Shown piece by piece: positions 32,388-40,517 of a DNA stretch of 64,000 nucleotides (position 1 is its first letter; each line of letters starts with the position of its first letter). Below the pieces are notes generated by a model. It saw nothing but the letters and a program-made list of their open reading frames with translations, was not told the DNA's origin and searched no databases. The stretch is from Maccoyibacter intestinihominis. Lineage in GTDB: Bacteria > Bacillota > Clostridia > Lachnospirales > Lachnospiraceae. The position numbers and the translations under genes were made by a program. The stretch covers positions 1-64,000 of the forward strand of contig NZ_JBBMEX010000015.1 in NCBI RefSeq assembly GCF_040096355.1, given 5' to 3'.

Positions 32388-33016
32388 AAGAAATCGGAAA
32401 AATCGCAGGGATCCAAAAGGGAGCAAAATCCGCAGTGCTGACGATACAGGCAGATAAAGTATTAGAGGATGTCCATATCGGAGACAGCATCGCCGTCAAC
32501 GGAGTCTGCCTGACCGTCACATCCTTTGAAAAAAATACCTACACCGCAGATGTGATGAACGAAACTCTGCAACGAAGCTCACTCGGAAGCCTGAGTGTCG
32601 GCAGCAGTGTGAACTTAGAGCGGGCAATGGCAGCAAACGGGCGGTTTGGAGGTCATATCGTGTCGGGACATATTGACGGAACCGGAACGATCACACAGGT
32701 TAAAAGAGATGACAATGCCATCTGGTATACGATCATGGCAGAAGCGTCCCTGATGAAATACATTGTAGAAAAAGGCTCCATAGCGATTGATGGTATCAGC
32801 CTGACCGTCGCAAAACGGAGTGACAAAGATTTTTCCATATCCATGATACCGCATACGGCAAAAGAGACAATCTTATCGCAGAAGAAAGCGGGGGATGTGG
32901 TCAATCTTGAAAACGACATCATTGGAAAATATGTAGAACAGTTACTACAGTATGACAAAAAAGAAGAAAAACAGAGCCGCCTGACAAAAGAATTTTTATT
33001 GCAGGCAGGCTTTTAG
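32369..33016 (+). CDS. ribE: Riboflavin synthase, alpha subunit
   Basis: Converts two lumazine molecules into riboflavin plus a pyrimidine. The 215-residue protein has the two similar beta-barrel halves of the family: NGVCLTVTSFEK in the first and DGISLTVAKRSDK in the second, with GHIVSGHIDGTG between. The family start FTGIVEEIG follows directly after a TTG codon at 32369, which has GGGAGGTGGG in front, so TTG is the start. Longer frames back to 32060 lie inside ribD. It overlaps the ribD end by 19 bp, which suggests coupled translation. Confidence 0.93.
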   Translation: MFTGIVEEIGKIAGIQKGAKSAVLTIQADKVLEDVHIGDSIAVNGVCLTVTSFEKNTYTADVMNETLQRSSLGSLSVGSSVNLERAMAANGRFGGHIVSGHIDGTGTITQVKRDDNAIWYTIMAEASLMKYIVEKGSIAIDGISLTVAKRSDKDFSISMIPHTAKETILSQKKAGDVVNLENDIIGKYVEQLLQYDKKEEKQSRLTKEFLLQAGF

Positions 33017-33031
33017 AAAGGGGCAAAAATT

Positions 33032-34240
33032 ATGTTTCAATTTAACACAGTAGAAGAAGCACTGGAGGACTTAAAGAAAGGAAAGCTGATTCTGGTAACA
33101 GATGATGAAGACCGCGAAAATGAGGGCGATTTAATCTGTGCGGCAGAGTTTGCCACAACGGAAAACGTCAATTTTATGGCAACGCATGCCAAAGGTCTGA
33201 TCTGTATGCCGATGGGAGAAGAAATTATAAAAAAATTGCAGATACCGCAGATGGTCAGCAACAACACCGATAACCATGAGACGGCGTTTACCGTATCCAT
33301 TGACCATGTCGATACCACCACCGGAATTTCAGCAGCGGAGCGTTCGATCACAGCAATGAAATGTGTGGATGAGGATGCGAAGCCGGAGGACTTCCGCAGA
33401 CCGGGACATATGTTTCCATTATTGGCAAAACCAAACGGAGTCTTAGAAAGAAACGGCCACACAGAGGCAACGGTGGACTTAATGAAGTTAGCAGGATTAA
33501 AGGAGTGCGGACTTTGCTGCGAGATCATGCGTGACGATGGAACGATGATGAGAACGCCGGAATTAAAGGAGATGGCACAAAAATATAATCTGAAATTTAT
33601 TACCATCCGTGCTTTGCAGGAATACCGGAAAGTTCACGACAAACTGGTAGAGCAGGTGGCAGCAGTTAAAATGCCAACCAAATATGGAAACTTCCGCGCA
33701 TACGGATACATCAACAAATTAAACGGGGAACATCATGTGGCACTGGTCAAAGGCGATATCGGAGATGGAAAAGATGTGCTGTGTCGTGTGCATTCGGAAT
33801 GTCTGACCGGAGATGTATTTGGCTCCGAGCGCTGTGACTGCGGAGAGCAGTTTGCAAAAGCCATGGAAGCAATCGAGAGAGAAGGACGGGGAATTTTACT
33901 CTATCTTCGTCAGGAAGGACGAGGTATCGGACTGATCAATAAATTAAAAGCCTATGAACTTCAGGAAAAAGGAATGGACACCGTAGAGGCAAATCTGGCG
34001 CTCGGTTTTGATGATGATGAGAGAGAATACTACATAGGCGCACAGATCTTACGGGATTTAGGAGCGAAATCCTTAAGATTGTTAACCAACAATCCGTTAA
34101 AAATCGAAGGACTGGAAGATTTTGGACTGGAGATCAAGGAGCGGGTGCCGATTCAGATCGCATTGACACCGTATGACAAATTTTATCTGATCACCAAGAA
34201 AAACAAGATGGGACATATCCTGGATTATCAGGAGAAATAG
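33032..34240 (+). CDS. ribBA: 3,4-dihydroxy-2-butanone 4-phosphate synthase / GTP cyclohydrolase II
   Basis: A fused enzyme of 402 residues that makes both precursors of riboflavin. The N-terminal DHBP synthase (about 1-200) has DDEDRENEGDLICAA with its acidic metal site, and GHTEATVDL. The C-terminal GTP cyclohydrolase II (about 205-400) has VHSECLTGDVFGSERCDCG with zinc cysteines, and LRQEGRGIGL. The fusion is usual in Firmicutes. AAAGGGGC precedes the ATG, 15 bp after ribE. Confidence 0.97.
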   Translation: MFQFNTVEEALEDLKKGKLILVTDDEDRENEGDLICAAEFATTENVNFMATHAKGLICMPMGEEIIKKLQIPQMVSNNTDNHETAFTVSIDHVDTTTGISAAERSITAMKCVDEDAKPEDFRRPGHMFPLLAKPNGVLERNGHTEATVDLMKLAGLKECGLCCEIMRDDGTMMRTPELKEMAQKYNLKFITIRALQEYRKVHDKLVEQVAAVKMPTKYGNFRAYGYINKLNGEHHVALVKGDIGDGKDVLCRVHSECLTGDVFGSERCDCGEQFAKAMEAIEREGRGILLYLRQEGRGIGLINKLKAYELQEKGMDTVEANLALGFDDDEREYYIGAQILRDLGAKSLRLLTNNPLKIEGLEDFGLEIKERVPIQIALTPYDKFYLITKKNKMGHILDYQEK

Positions 34241-34319
34241 AATGTCACACATTCTAACTATTAAAAAAGTAAGGACAGTACATTAGCAAAAAACATAAAA
34301 ATAAAAAGGAGATTTTATT

Positions 34320-34787
34320 ATGAACGTATTTGAAGGAAAAGTAGTATCAGAGGGAATGAAAGTAGGAATCGTAGCAGCCAGATTCAACGAATTCATCGTA
34401 AGTAAATTAGTGGCAGGAGCACAGGATGCACTTGTCAGACATGATGTAAAAGAAGAGGACATCGACCTTGCGTGGGTGCCGGGAGCATTTGAAATCCCGC
34501 TGATCGCGTCAAAGATGGCGAAGAGTGGAAAATACGATGCAGTCATTGCGTTAGGAGCAGTTATCCGTGGTTCAACAACACACTACGATTATGTATGCAG
34601 CGAAGTATCGAAAGGAATTGCAAACGTGTCCTTAAATTCCGATATCCCGGTCATGTTCGGCGTGATCACAACAGAAAATATCGAGCAGGCAATCGAACGT
34701 GCCGGAACAAAAGCAGGAAACAAAGGTTATGACTGTGCTTTAGGTGCCATCGAAATGGTAAATCTCATCCGCAATATCGAAAAGTAA
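34320..34787 (+). CDS. ribH: 6,7-dimethyl-8-ribityllumazine synthase
   Basis: Condenses the pyrimidine and the dihydroxybutanone phosphate into lumazine and forms icosahedral or decameric shells. The 155-residue protein has the family marks VAARFNEFI (about 19-27), WVPGAFEIPL (about 53-62), ALGAVIRGSTTHYDYV (about 79-94, including the proton-transfer His) and GVITTENIEQAIERAG. AAAAGGAG stands in front of the ATG. It is 79 bp after ribBA and is the last rib gene. Confidence 0.97.
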   Translation: MNVFEGKVVSEGMKVGIVAARFNEFIVSKLVAGAQDALVRHDVKEEDIDLAWVPGAFEIPLIASKMAKSGKYDAVIALGAVIRGSTTHYDYVCSEVSKGIANVSLNSDIPVMFGVITTENIEQAIERAGTKAGNKGYDCALGAIEMVNLIRNIEK

Positions 34788-34792
34788 AATTA

Positions 34793-34820
34793 TTGTAAAA
34801 TGGTAAAGAAAGGATATACT
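34793..34820 (+). promoter_or_regulatory. Candidate promoter of mgsA
   Basis: TTGTAA (34793-34798) and TATACT (34815-34820) with a 16-bp spacer. A further TATAAT at 34837-34842 could serve as an alternative -10 but has no obvious -35. Confidence 0.55.
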
Positions 34821-34887
34821 TTTTGATTTTCCGTGTTATAATAAACCTGTGAGAGAAGAAGAGAGAAGAGAAAAAAGGAGGTTTATT

Positions 34888-35358
34888 ATGAGCAGGAACC
34901 TATTGACGTTAACAATTGGAAAACAGAAAAACATTGCATTGATCGCACATGATGCGAAAAAAGAAGAGCTGATCAGTTGGTGTGATGAGCACAAAAAACT
35001 TTTAAGTAAACACTTTTTATGCGGAACAGGGACAACTGCCCGCATGATTACAGATAGAACCGGACTTCCGGTAAAGGGCTACAATAGCGGTCCTCTTGGC
35101 GGTGACCAGCAGATTGGTGCAAAGATCGTAGAGGGAAGAATTGATTTTGTAGTATTCTTTTCGGACCCACTTACCGCGGCACCGCATGACCCGGATGTAA
35201 AAGCATTGCTCCGTGTGGCACAGGTATACGATATCCCGATCGCCAATAACCGGGCAACAGCCGATTTTATGATCACATCCCCGCTGATGGATCAGGAATA
35301 TGACCATGATGTCATAGATTTCCAGAGGAATATTGCAGAGCGTGCAAAGACGCTTTAG
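34888..35358 (+). CDS. mgsA: Methylglyoxal synthase
   Basis: Converts dihydroxyacetone phosphate into methylglyoxal and phosphate, a bypass of lower glycolysis under phosphate limitation. The 156-residue protein has NIALIAHDAKK (about 12-22, substrate-binding His), CGTGTTARMI (phosphate loop), SGPLGGDQQIGAKI with the catalytic Asp, and FFSDPLTAAPHDPDVKALLR. AAAGGAGG fixes ATG 34888; an upstream GTG at 34849 lies in a purine run without a site. A good terminator follows. Confidence 0.95.
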   Translation: MSRNLLTLTIGKQKNIALIAHDAKKEELISWCDEHKKLLSKHFLCGTGTTARMITDRTGLPVKGYNSGPLGGDQQIGAKIVEGRIDFVVFFSDPLTAAPHDPDVKALLRVAQVYDIPIANNRATADFMITSPLMDQEYDHDVIDFQRNIAERAKTL

Positions 35359-35418
35359 GAAAATAAAAAGTTAATTTTTACTCAAAATTTTTTACAAGTA
35401 AAATAGTGTGAATTTGCC

Positions 35419-35456
35419 GTCTCCCAGACTTTTCAAAGTTTGGGAGACATTTTTTT
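35419..35456 (+). terminator. Terminator of mgsA
   Basis: GTCTCCCAGACTTT (35419-35432) pairs with AAGTTTGGGAGAC (35436-35448), with one mismatch region, and is followed by seven T. The next 262 bp up to 35718 hold no convincing gene. A TTGACT...TAGCAT promoter-like pair at about 35470-35497 and an orphan RBS-ATG at 35675 are the only signals there. Confidence 0.85.
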
Positions 35457-35718
35457 AGGTATTTTGTACATTGACTTTGCGTCCCCCTATGTTAGCATGT
35501 CTACAAAGCATATTTTCTTTTTCTCATGGCATTGCCATTTCACGATTTCTTTTATCATTTCAGAAAATTCATGCTTTTATTCAAGTGAACAAGAGCAGGA
35601 TTTTTTGAGACATATAAAAGATGCATGAACCAATATTTTCATAAAATTCTGCCGTACAGAAAAGGAGGACTTTTATGGAAAGAACAAAGAGATATCCGAA
35701 AGTTTCGGAAGGAAATCC

Positions 35719-36579
35719 TTATAGGGATTCCCAACGTCCACTCGCACCACACGGCAATACAAGACCATTAGAAGATACCGGGAGACCGATTTCCTCTGCC
35801 ATAACTTTTCCATGGAATCTTTTCATTTCCGTGCCAAGGAGATACGCAAGCACGGCAGGCTGCAGTCCTGTGGTATAGGAATTGATCAGGAAGAAAAGCG
35901 GATCGTCAGAAAGGATCTGTGTACAAAGCTTTACCAGAGGATGAATGGCTTCTTCAATCTTCCAGATTTCGCCTTTCGGACCTCTTCCGTAAGATGGAGG
36001 ATCCATAATAATGGCATCATAATGATTACCGCGTCGGATCTCACGTTCTACGAATTTGACGCAGTCATCGACAAGCCAGCGGATCGGTGCATCTTTCAGA
36101 CCACTGGCAACAGCATTTTCTTTTGCCCATGTAACCATGCCTTTTGAAGCATCTACATGAGTCACACTTGCACCGGCAGCCGCAGCAGCTAATGTAGCAC
36201 CACCTGTATAAGCAAAGAGATTTAAAACCTTCACAGGACGATTGGCATGTTTGATTTTCTCAGAGAACCAATCCCAGTTTACAGCCTGTTCCGGGAACAG
36301 ACCCGTATGTTTAAAGCTGAATGGCTTCAAATGAAAGGTCAGGTCTTTGTAATGTAAATCCCATTGTTGAGGAAGGTCAAAGAACTCCCATTCCCCACCG
36401 CCTTTTTTGCTGCGGTGATAATGACCATTTTTTTGCCGCCATTCTTTTCTGTTTTTCGGGGTATCCCAGATGACCTGAGGGTCCGGACGAACCAGAATGT
36501 AATCTCCCCACCGTTCGAGTTTTTCTCCATTGGAGCAGTCAATAACTTCATATTCTTTCCAATTATCAGCAATCCACAT
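35719..36579 (-). CDS. Class I SAM-dependent methyltransferase (RlmI/RlmK-like)
   Basis: A 286-residue methyltransferase of the COG1092 type. The SAM motif is VLNLFAYTGGATLAAAAAGA (about residues 119-138), followed by HVDASKGMVTWAKENA, and the catalytic motif is IIMDPPSYGRGPKG. The protein lacks the N-terminal PUA domain found in RlmI, so it resembles only the second half of that enzyme. The substrate is probably rRNA but is unproven. GGAAGGAAC precedes the ATG. A hairpin GGAATCC/GGATTTCC just after the stop may end the transcript. Confidence 0.85.
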   Translation of the reverse strand: MWIADNWKEYEVIDCSNGEKLERWGDYILVRPDPQVIWDTPKNRKEWRQKNGHYHRSKKGGGEWEFFDLPQQWDLHYKDLTFHLKPFSFKHTGLFPEQAVNWDWFSEKIKHANRPVKVLNLFAYTGGATLAAAAAGASVTHVDASKGMVTWAKENAVASGLKDAPIRWLVDDCVKFVEREIRRGNHYDAIIMDPPSYGRGPKGEIWKIEEAIHPLVKLCTQILSDDPLFFLINSYTTGLQPAVLAYLLGTEMKRFHGKVMAEEIGLPVSSNGLVLPCGASGRWESL

Positions 36580-36702
36580 AATGAGTTCCTTCCTATATAA
36601 TATAATCTATCATCATCGTGTAAGACATGAGCGTCTTACAATCAAAATAGTCCAGTACCTATTTTACACACATATGATATAAAAGTAAAATAGAAAAAGC
36701 AC

Positions 36703-36731
36703 TTGAGCAGACAAATTTGATTTGTTATAAT
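36703..36731 (+). promoter_or_regulatory. marR promoter with embedded inverted repeat
   Basis: TTGAGC (36703-36708) and TATAAT (36726-36731) are 17 bp apart. The spacer contains ACAAAT-TTG-ATTTGT (36711-36725), a perfect 6-bp dyad suited to a repressor. Autoregulation by the MarR protein is a reasonable guess. Confidence 0.7.
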
Positions 36732-36785
36732 AAAAATTAGGATAAAAAGTAGAAACGTGAAATATAAAGTGAGAGGTAAATGCCG

Positions 36786-37295
36786 ATGTATCTGGAATGG
36801 ATGGGAAAAAACCGTGCTTTTGTAGAAAAGTTTATAAGATATGCGAATACATATGCAGCGGTTTATAAAAAAGAGGCACTGTATGGAACGGATATACCGA
36901 TTTCCTTTGAGCAGGTGCAGGTATTAGAATATCTTTTAGAAAACGAGCAGTTAAATCAGAATATGTCAATGATCGCAAGTCGTCTGGGAATTACTCCAAG
37001 TAATTTTACGCGAATCGTAAACAAGCTCTCCGGAAAGAATTTATTAGAGAAGTACTATGTAGAAGGCAATCGCAAGAACATAGTGATCCGTGTTACGGAT
37101 TTTGGAAAAGAGCAGTACAGCTCATATTCTAAATGGATTTATGAGAATTCATTCTCAAAATTATTTGTGCGCATGGAGAAGGTGCCGGAAGAGATATTAT
37201 GGGAGCTTGCGCAGGGATTTGAAGAGGCATTATGGTTACAGGAAAAGAGCAGTACGGAGGGGAAACTGATTCCTGTAGGCGAGACAAAAAAATAG
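36786..37295 (+). CDS. MarR-family transcriptional regulator
   Basis: A 169-residue winged-helix regulator. Residues about 45-110 read MSMIASRLGITPSNFTRIVN and KNLLEKYYVEGNRKNIVIRV, the helix-turn-helix and wing of MarR. The long helices on either side would form the dimer interface. ATG 36786 has GAGAGG nine nucleotides upstream; ATG 36780 is only 3 nt from it. The next gene, an alpha/beta hydrolase, has the MarR-like dyad ATTGCAA-G-TTGCAAT near its start site and is probably the target. The inducer is not known. Confidence 0.88.
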   Translation: MYLEWMGKNRAFVEKFIRYANTYAAVYKKEALYGTDIPISFEQVQVLEYLLENEQLNQNMSMIASRLGITPSNFTRIVNKLSGKNLLEKYYVEGNRKNIVIRVTDFGKEQYSSYSKWIYENSFSKLFVRMEKVPEEILWELAQGFEEALWLQEKSSTEGKLIPVGETKK

Positions 37296-37305
37296 GATGA
37301 GTGTC

Positions 37306-37343
37306 AAAAAGTGTACAGGGAGTAAAGAAATGTACACTTTTTT
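37306..37343 (+). terminator. Terminator of marR
   Basis: AAAAAGTGTACA (37306-37317) pairs with TGTACACTTTTTT (37331-37343) around a 13-nt loop. The 3' arm provides the T run. It separates marR from the hydrolase transcript. Confidence 0.8.
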
Positions 37344-37344
37344 A

Positions 37345-37405
37345 TTGCAATTTTTAGGATTCTGCGTTAGAATAAAGAACAGAAAATATAATTGCAAGTT
37401 GCAAT
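37345..37405 (+). promoter_or_regulatory. Promoter and MarR-type operator of the alpha/beta hydrolase
   Basis: TTGCAA (37345-37350) and TAGAAT (37368-37373) are 17 bp apart. ATTGCAA-G-TTGCAAT (37391-37405), a perfect 7-bp dyad, lies just past the expected start of transcription. The TTGCAA in the -35 repeats the half-site. MarR proteins often bind TTGCAA-type dyads. Confidence 0.72.
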
Positions 37406-37443
37406 AAAATTATTGTAAGAAGAAATAATAAGGAGTGACGGAG

Positions 37444-38382
37444 ATGAAGAGCGAAGCTTTTAAGTATAAATCAGCAGATAAAAAGACAATGATCGATGCA
37501 GTTCGCTGGCTGCCGGATAATGGAGAATATAAAGCGGTTCTTCAGATAACGCATGGAATGGTAGAATACAAAGAGCGTTATATGCCATTTGCAGAGTTTA
37601 TGACAGAGAATGGTTTTATGGTGGTGGCACATGATCACTTAGGACATGGCGAATCCGTAAGTTCTAAAAAAGACTGGGGATATATGGCAGAGGGACATCC
37701 TTCCGATATCCTGGTAAAAGATATGCATACACTGCGTACCACGATCCAAAAGGAAAATCCGGGAAAACCATATTTTATGTTAGGACACAGCATGGGCTCC
37801 TATATGCTGCGAAAATATCTTGCAAAATACAGAAAAGGTTTAGACGGAGCGATTGTCATGGGAACCGGATGCATCGGAGATGCGACAACAAAGCTGGCGA
37901 TGACACTTACGAAAGTAATGGCAAAATTCCATGGCTGGAGATACTACAGTCCGTTTTTAGAGAGCCTGACATTCTTAGGGCCATATAAAAAATATGACGT
38001 AACCGGAAAAAATGCACCGAAGAGCTGGCTGACGAAAGATACCGACATCGTAAAGGCATACTATTCCAATCCGAAATGTACCTTTAAATTCTCATTAAAT
38101 GCATATATGGGACTTTTTGAAGCAGTATATTTTGATAACCAGAAAAAGAACATCGATAAGATACCAAAAGAACTTCCGGTATTTATCGTATCCGGTGAAG
38201 ATGATCCGGTCGGAGATCTGGGCGAAGGAGTAAAGAAAGTATATCAGAAGTTCCTTCAGGCAGGCATGAAAGATGTGTCCTGCAAACTTTACAAAAATGA
38301 CAGACATGAGATACTGAATGAGACCGACAGAGAACAGGTATATGCAGACCTGTTAGGATGGATGAAAAAACGTATCAAATAA
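37444..38382 (+). CDS. Alpha/beta hydrolase (lysophospholipase / monoacylglycerol lipase type)
   Basis: A 312-residue serine hydrolase of the Hydrolase_4 group (COG2267). The nucleophile elbow is LGHSMGSYM (about residues 111-119). The acid is the Asp in SGEDDPVGD (about 250-258), and the His is in KNDRHEILNE (about 284-293). HDHLGHGESV is the conserved turn near residue 65. The natural substrate is probably a lipid ester. ATG 37444 has AAGGAG ten nucleotides upstream; GTG 37435 is too close. The gene has its own promoter with a MarR-like operator. Confidence 0.92.
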   Translation: MKSEAFKYKSADKKTMIDAVRWLPDNGEYKAVLQITHGMVEYKERYMPFAEFMTENGFMVVAHDHLGHGESVSSKKDWGYMAEGHPSDILVKDMHTLRTTIQKENPGKPYFMLGHSMGSYMLRKYLAKYRKGLDGAIVMGTGCIGDATTKLAMTLTKVMAKFHGWRYYSPFLESLTFLGPYKKYDVTGKNAPKSWLTKDTDIVKAYYSNPKCTFKFSLNAYMGLFEAVYFDNQKKNIDKIPKELPVFIVSGEDDPVGDLGEGVKKVYQKFLQAGMKDVSCKLYKNDRHEILNETDREQVYADLLGWMKKRIK

Positions 38383-38398
38383 AAAATAAGGAAAGAAA

Positions 38399-38454
38399 AA
38401 GACGTTTTTTGAAGATTGTACGAAAAAAAATACAATATTTTCAAAAAACGTCTT
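38399..38454. repeat. Long A/T-rich hairpin before the S10 operon promoter
   Basis: AAGACGTTTTTTGAA (38399-38413) is an exact complement of TTCAAAAAACGTCTT (38440-38454). ATTGTA/TACAAT extends the stem inside, giving 21 paired bases with a poly-A loop. No T run follows it, so it is not a standard terminator. Its last bases overlap the -35 of the S10 promoter. Confidence 0.75.
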
Positions 38455-38481
38455 GCACATTATGGAAATGTCCTGTATACT
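38453..38481 (+). promoter_or_regulatory. S10 operon promoter
   Basis: TTGCAC (38453-38458) and TATACT (38476-38481), spacing 17 bp. The transcript would start near 38488 and carry a leader of about 225 nt ahead of rpsJ. Confidence 0.8.
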
Positions 38482-38487
38482 AAATCT

Positions 38488-38712
38488 TGCTGTGACATTG
38501 ATAGCGTAGAAGCGTGAGGTTGCTGCTTTACATAGCAGGTTTTCCGTGGAGCGAATGTCAAGTTAGGAAACTGGCGACAAGTCACTGTACCATACAATCG
38601 TCTGCAAAGAAATGCAGAAACAACGTGTGAGAACCTTTAGGACACACACGGAAGAGTGTACAGTCACCGCTTGTCGTACTGATATAAGTGCGAAAAGGAG
38701 GCGACTTTTTTT
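38488..38712 (+). promoter_or_regulatory. Structured leader of the S10 ribosomal operon
   Basis: Two folded domains are visible. In the first, GACATT (38494-38499) pairs with AATGTC (38554-38559) around the hairpin CTGCT/AGCAG (38523-38538). In the second, CGACAAG (38575-38581) pairs with CTTGTCG (38670-38676), and ACTGTAC (38584-38590) with GTACAGT (38658-38664). These enclose the hairpins TCTGCA/TGCAGA (38601-38618) and CGTGTG/CACACG (38624-38650). This looks like a multi-branch RNA for autogenous control, perhaps by L4, but it is not a form I recognise. Confidence 0.7.
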
Positions 38713-39030
38713 ATGGCAAGTCAAGTAATGAGAATCACATTAAAAGCGTATGACCACGAATTAGTGGATGCATCAGCAAAAAAAATCATCGAGACTGTAA
38801 AGAAGAATGGATCACAGGTGAGCGGACCGGTACCACTTCCAACTAAGAAGGAAGTAGTTACAATCTTAAGAGCTGTTCACAAATACAAAGATTCCAGAGA
38901 GCAGTTCGAGCAGAGAACTCATAAGAGACTGATCGATATCATCACACCGACCCAGAAGACGGTAGATGCATTATCCAGATTAGAAATGCCGGCAGGTGTC
39001 TACATCGACATCAAAATGAAAAACAAATAA
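38713..39030 (+). CDS. rpsJ: 30S ribosomal protein S10
   Basis: First gene of the S10 operon. The 105-residue protein shows the S10 pattern: RITLKAYDHELVDASAKKI at the start, SGPVPLPTKKEVVTILRA in the middle, and HKRLIDIITPTQKTVDAL. S10 sits in the 30S head and also serves as NusE in transcription antitermination. GGAGG stands 7-11 nt before ATG 38713. A structured leader of about 225 nt lies ahead and a 153-nt spacer follows, both unusual for this otherwise compact operon. Confidence 0.98.
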   Translation: MASQVMRITLKAYDHELVDASAKKIIETVKKNGSQVSGPVPLPTKKEVVTILRAVHKYKDSREQFEQRTHKRLIDIITPTQKTVDALSRLEMPAGVYIDIKMKNK

Positions 39031-39183
39031 TTAAGGTAACAATCCTGAAGGGTTAGATATAGAAGTTTTGCGAAACAAGAAACGCAGCCACTTATATCGA
39101 CTGTTCTAGGATGAACGGTTCCGCTGCCCCCGCAAAAGCCGGGTAAGAAGCGTTCCGCTGTAGAGAAAACAGGAGGTAAAAGA
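39031..39183 (+). promoter_or_regulatory. Structured spacer between rpsJ and rplC
   Basis: A 153-nt gap with no gene. GATATAGAAGT and ACTTATATC (about 39055-39101) form a long stem with one bulge. CGTTCATCCTAGAACAG-like arms near 39101-39121 form a second. TTCCGCTG occurs twice as a direct repeat (39119 and 39153). No promoter stands out. It may be a regulatory or processing site within the operon. Confidence 0.45.
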
Positions 39184-39867
39184 ATGAAGAAAGCAATTTT
39201 AGCTACTAAAGTCGGAATGACTCAAATCTTCAATGCAGATGGAGTATTAACTCCGGTTACTGTATTACAGGCTGGACCATGTGTAGTAACACAGATCAAA
39301 ACTGTTGAGAATGATGGTTACAGTGCAGTACAGGTTGGCTACATGGACAAAAAAGAAAAAGTTGTTACAAAAGATGCCAACGGAAAGAAAGAAATCAGAA
39401 ACAGACATGGTGTTACAAAGGCAGAGAAAGGTCATTTTGACAAAGCTGGAGTATCCGCAAAGAGATATGTCAGAGAGTTCAAATTTGAGAATGCTGCTGA
39501 TTACAACTTAGCAGACGAGATCAAAGCTGATATTTTTGCAGAAGGCGACAAGATCGACGCAACTGCAATTTCAAAAGGTAAAGGTTTCCAGGGTGCGATC
39601 AAGAGACATGGTCAGCACAGAGGACCTATGGCGCACGGTTCTAAATTCCACCGTCATCAGGGTTCTAACGGTGCTTGTTCTTCGCCAAGTAAGGTATTCA
39701 AAGGAAAAGGAATGCCAGGACAGATGGGACATGTAAAAGTAACTGTACAGAATCTTGAAGTAGTAAAAGTGGATGCAGAGAACAACCTGCTTTTAGTAAA
39801 AGGTGCCGTACCGGGACCTAAGAAATCATTAGTAACAATCAAAGAGACCGTAAAGGCAGGAAAGTAG
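39184..39867 (+). CDS. rplC: 50S ribosomal protein L3
   Basis: An early-assembly 50S protein near the peptidyl-transferase centre. The 227-residue sequence begins KKAILATKVGMTQIFN and carries the L3 signature GKGFQGAIKRHGQHRGPMAHG (within about residues 128-150) and GKGMPGQMGHVKVT. The length is a little above the ~210 of most bacteria because of a loop after residue 50. AGGAGG is 8 nt before the ATG. The rplD gene follows after 29 bp. Confidence 0.98.
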   Translation: MKKAILATKVGMTQIFNADGVLTPVTVLQAGPCVVTQIKTVENDGYSAVQVGYMDKKEKVVTKDANGKKEIRNRHGVTKAEKGHFDKAGVSAKRYVREFKFENAADYNLADEIKADIFAEGDKIDATAISKGKGFQGAIKRHGQHRGPMAHGSKFHRHQGSNGACSSPSKVFKGKGMPGQMGHVKVTVQNLEVVKVDAENNLLLVKGAVPGPKKSLVTIKETVKAGK

Positions 39868-39896
39868 TGCCGGGTTAGGAAAGGAGGAACTTAACG

Positions 39897-40517
39897 ATGG
39901 CTAAAGTAGCTGTTTATAATATGGAAGGCAAAGAAGTTGGAAGTATGGACTTAAACGATGCTGTATTCGGTGTAGAAGTAAATGAACACTTAGTACACAT
40001 GGCAGTCCTGCAGCAGCTTGCAAATAACCGCCAGGGAACACAGAAAGCAAAAACGCGTTCCGAAGTACGCGGCGGTGGTAGAAAACCATGGAGACAGAAA
40101 GGAACAGGTCATGCAAGACAGGGTTCTATCAGAGCTCCACAGTGGAAAGGCGGCGGAGTTGTATTCGCACCGGTTCCAAGAGACTACTCTTTCAAATTAA
40201 ACAAGAAAGAGAAAAGAGCAGCATTAAAATCTGTTCTGACATCCAGAGTTCAGGAGAACAAATTCATCGTTGTAGATGAGTTAAAGATGGATGAGATCAA
40301 AACAAAGACATTCAAAGGTGTGTTAGATAACCTGAATGCAGAAAAAGCACTGGTTGTTTTAAATGACATGGATGCAAACGTAATTGCTTCTGCAAAGAAC
40401 ATCCCAACAGTTAAGACAACACAGACAAACGAGTTAAATGTATTTGATGTATTAAAATACAACACAGTCGTTGTAACAAAAGACGCTGTGGCAACAATCG
40501 AGGAGGTGTACGCATAA
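39897..40517 (+). CDS. rplD: 50S ribosomal protein L4
   Basis: A 206-residue 50S protein whose long loop lines the exit tunnel. The loop is visible as KTRSEVRGGGRKPWRQKGTG (about 52-71) and HARQGSIRAPQWKGGGVVF. In E. coli L4 also regulates the S10 operon, and the structured leader before rpsJ would be a natural target here. AAAGGAGG precedes the ATG. Its last base overlaps the rplW start (TAATG). Confidence 0.98.
   Translation: MAKVAVYNMEGKEVGSMDLNDAVFGVEVNEHLVHMAVLQQLANNRQGTQKAKTRSEVRGGGRKPWRQKGTGHARQGSIRAPQWKGGGVVFAPVPRDYSFKLNKKEKRAALKSVLTSRVQENKFIVVDELKMDEIKTKTFKGVLDNLNAEKALVVLNDMDANVIASAKNIPTVKTTQTNELNVFDVLKYNTVVVTKDAVATIEEVYA

Noticed and set aside
35440..35628. Possible small gene after mgsA
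   Set aside because: The frame starts inside the mgsA terminator, has no RBS, and its composition is that of AT-rich spacer.
35675..35878. Plus-strand open frame of 67 codons with a strong AAAGGAGG site and ATG
   Set aside because: Two thirds of it is antisense to the end of the methyltransferase gene, whose C-terminus looks complete. The encoded sequence resembles no family I know. The RBS may be chance or a relic of a lost gene.
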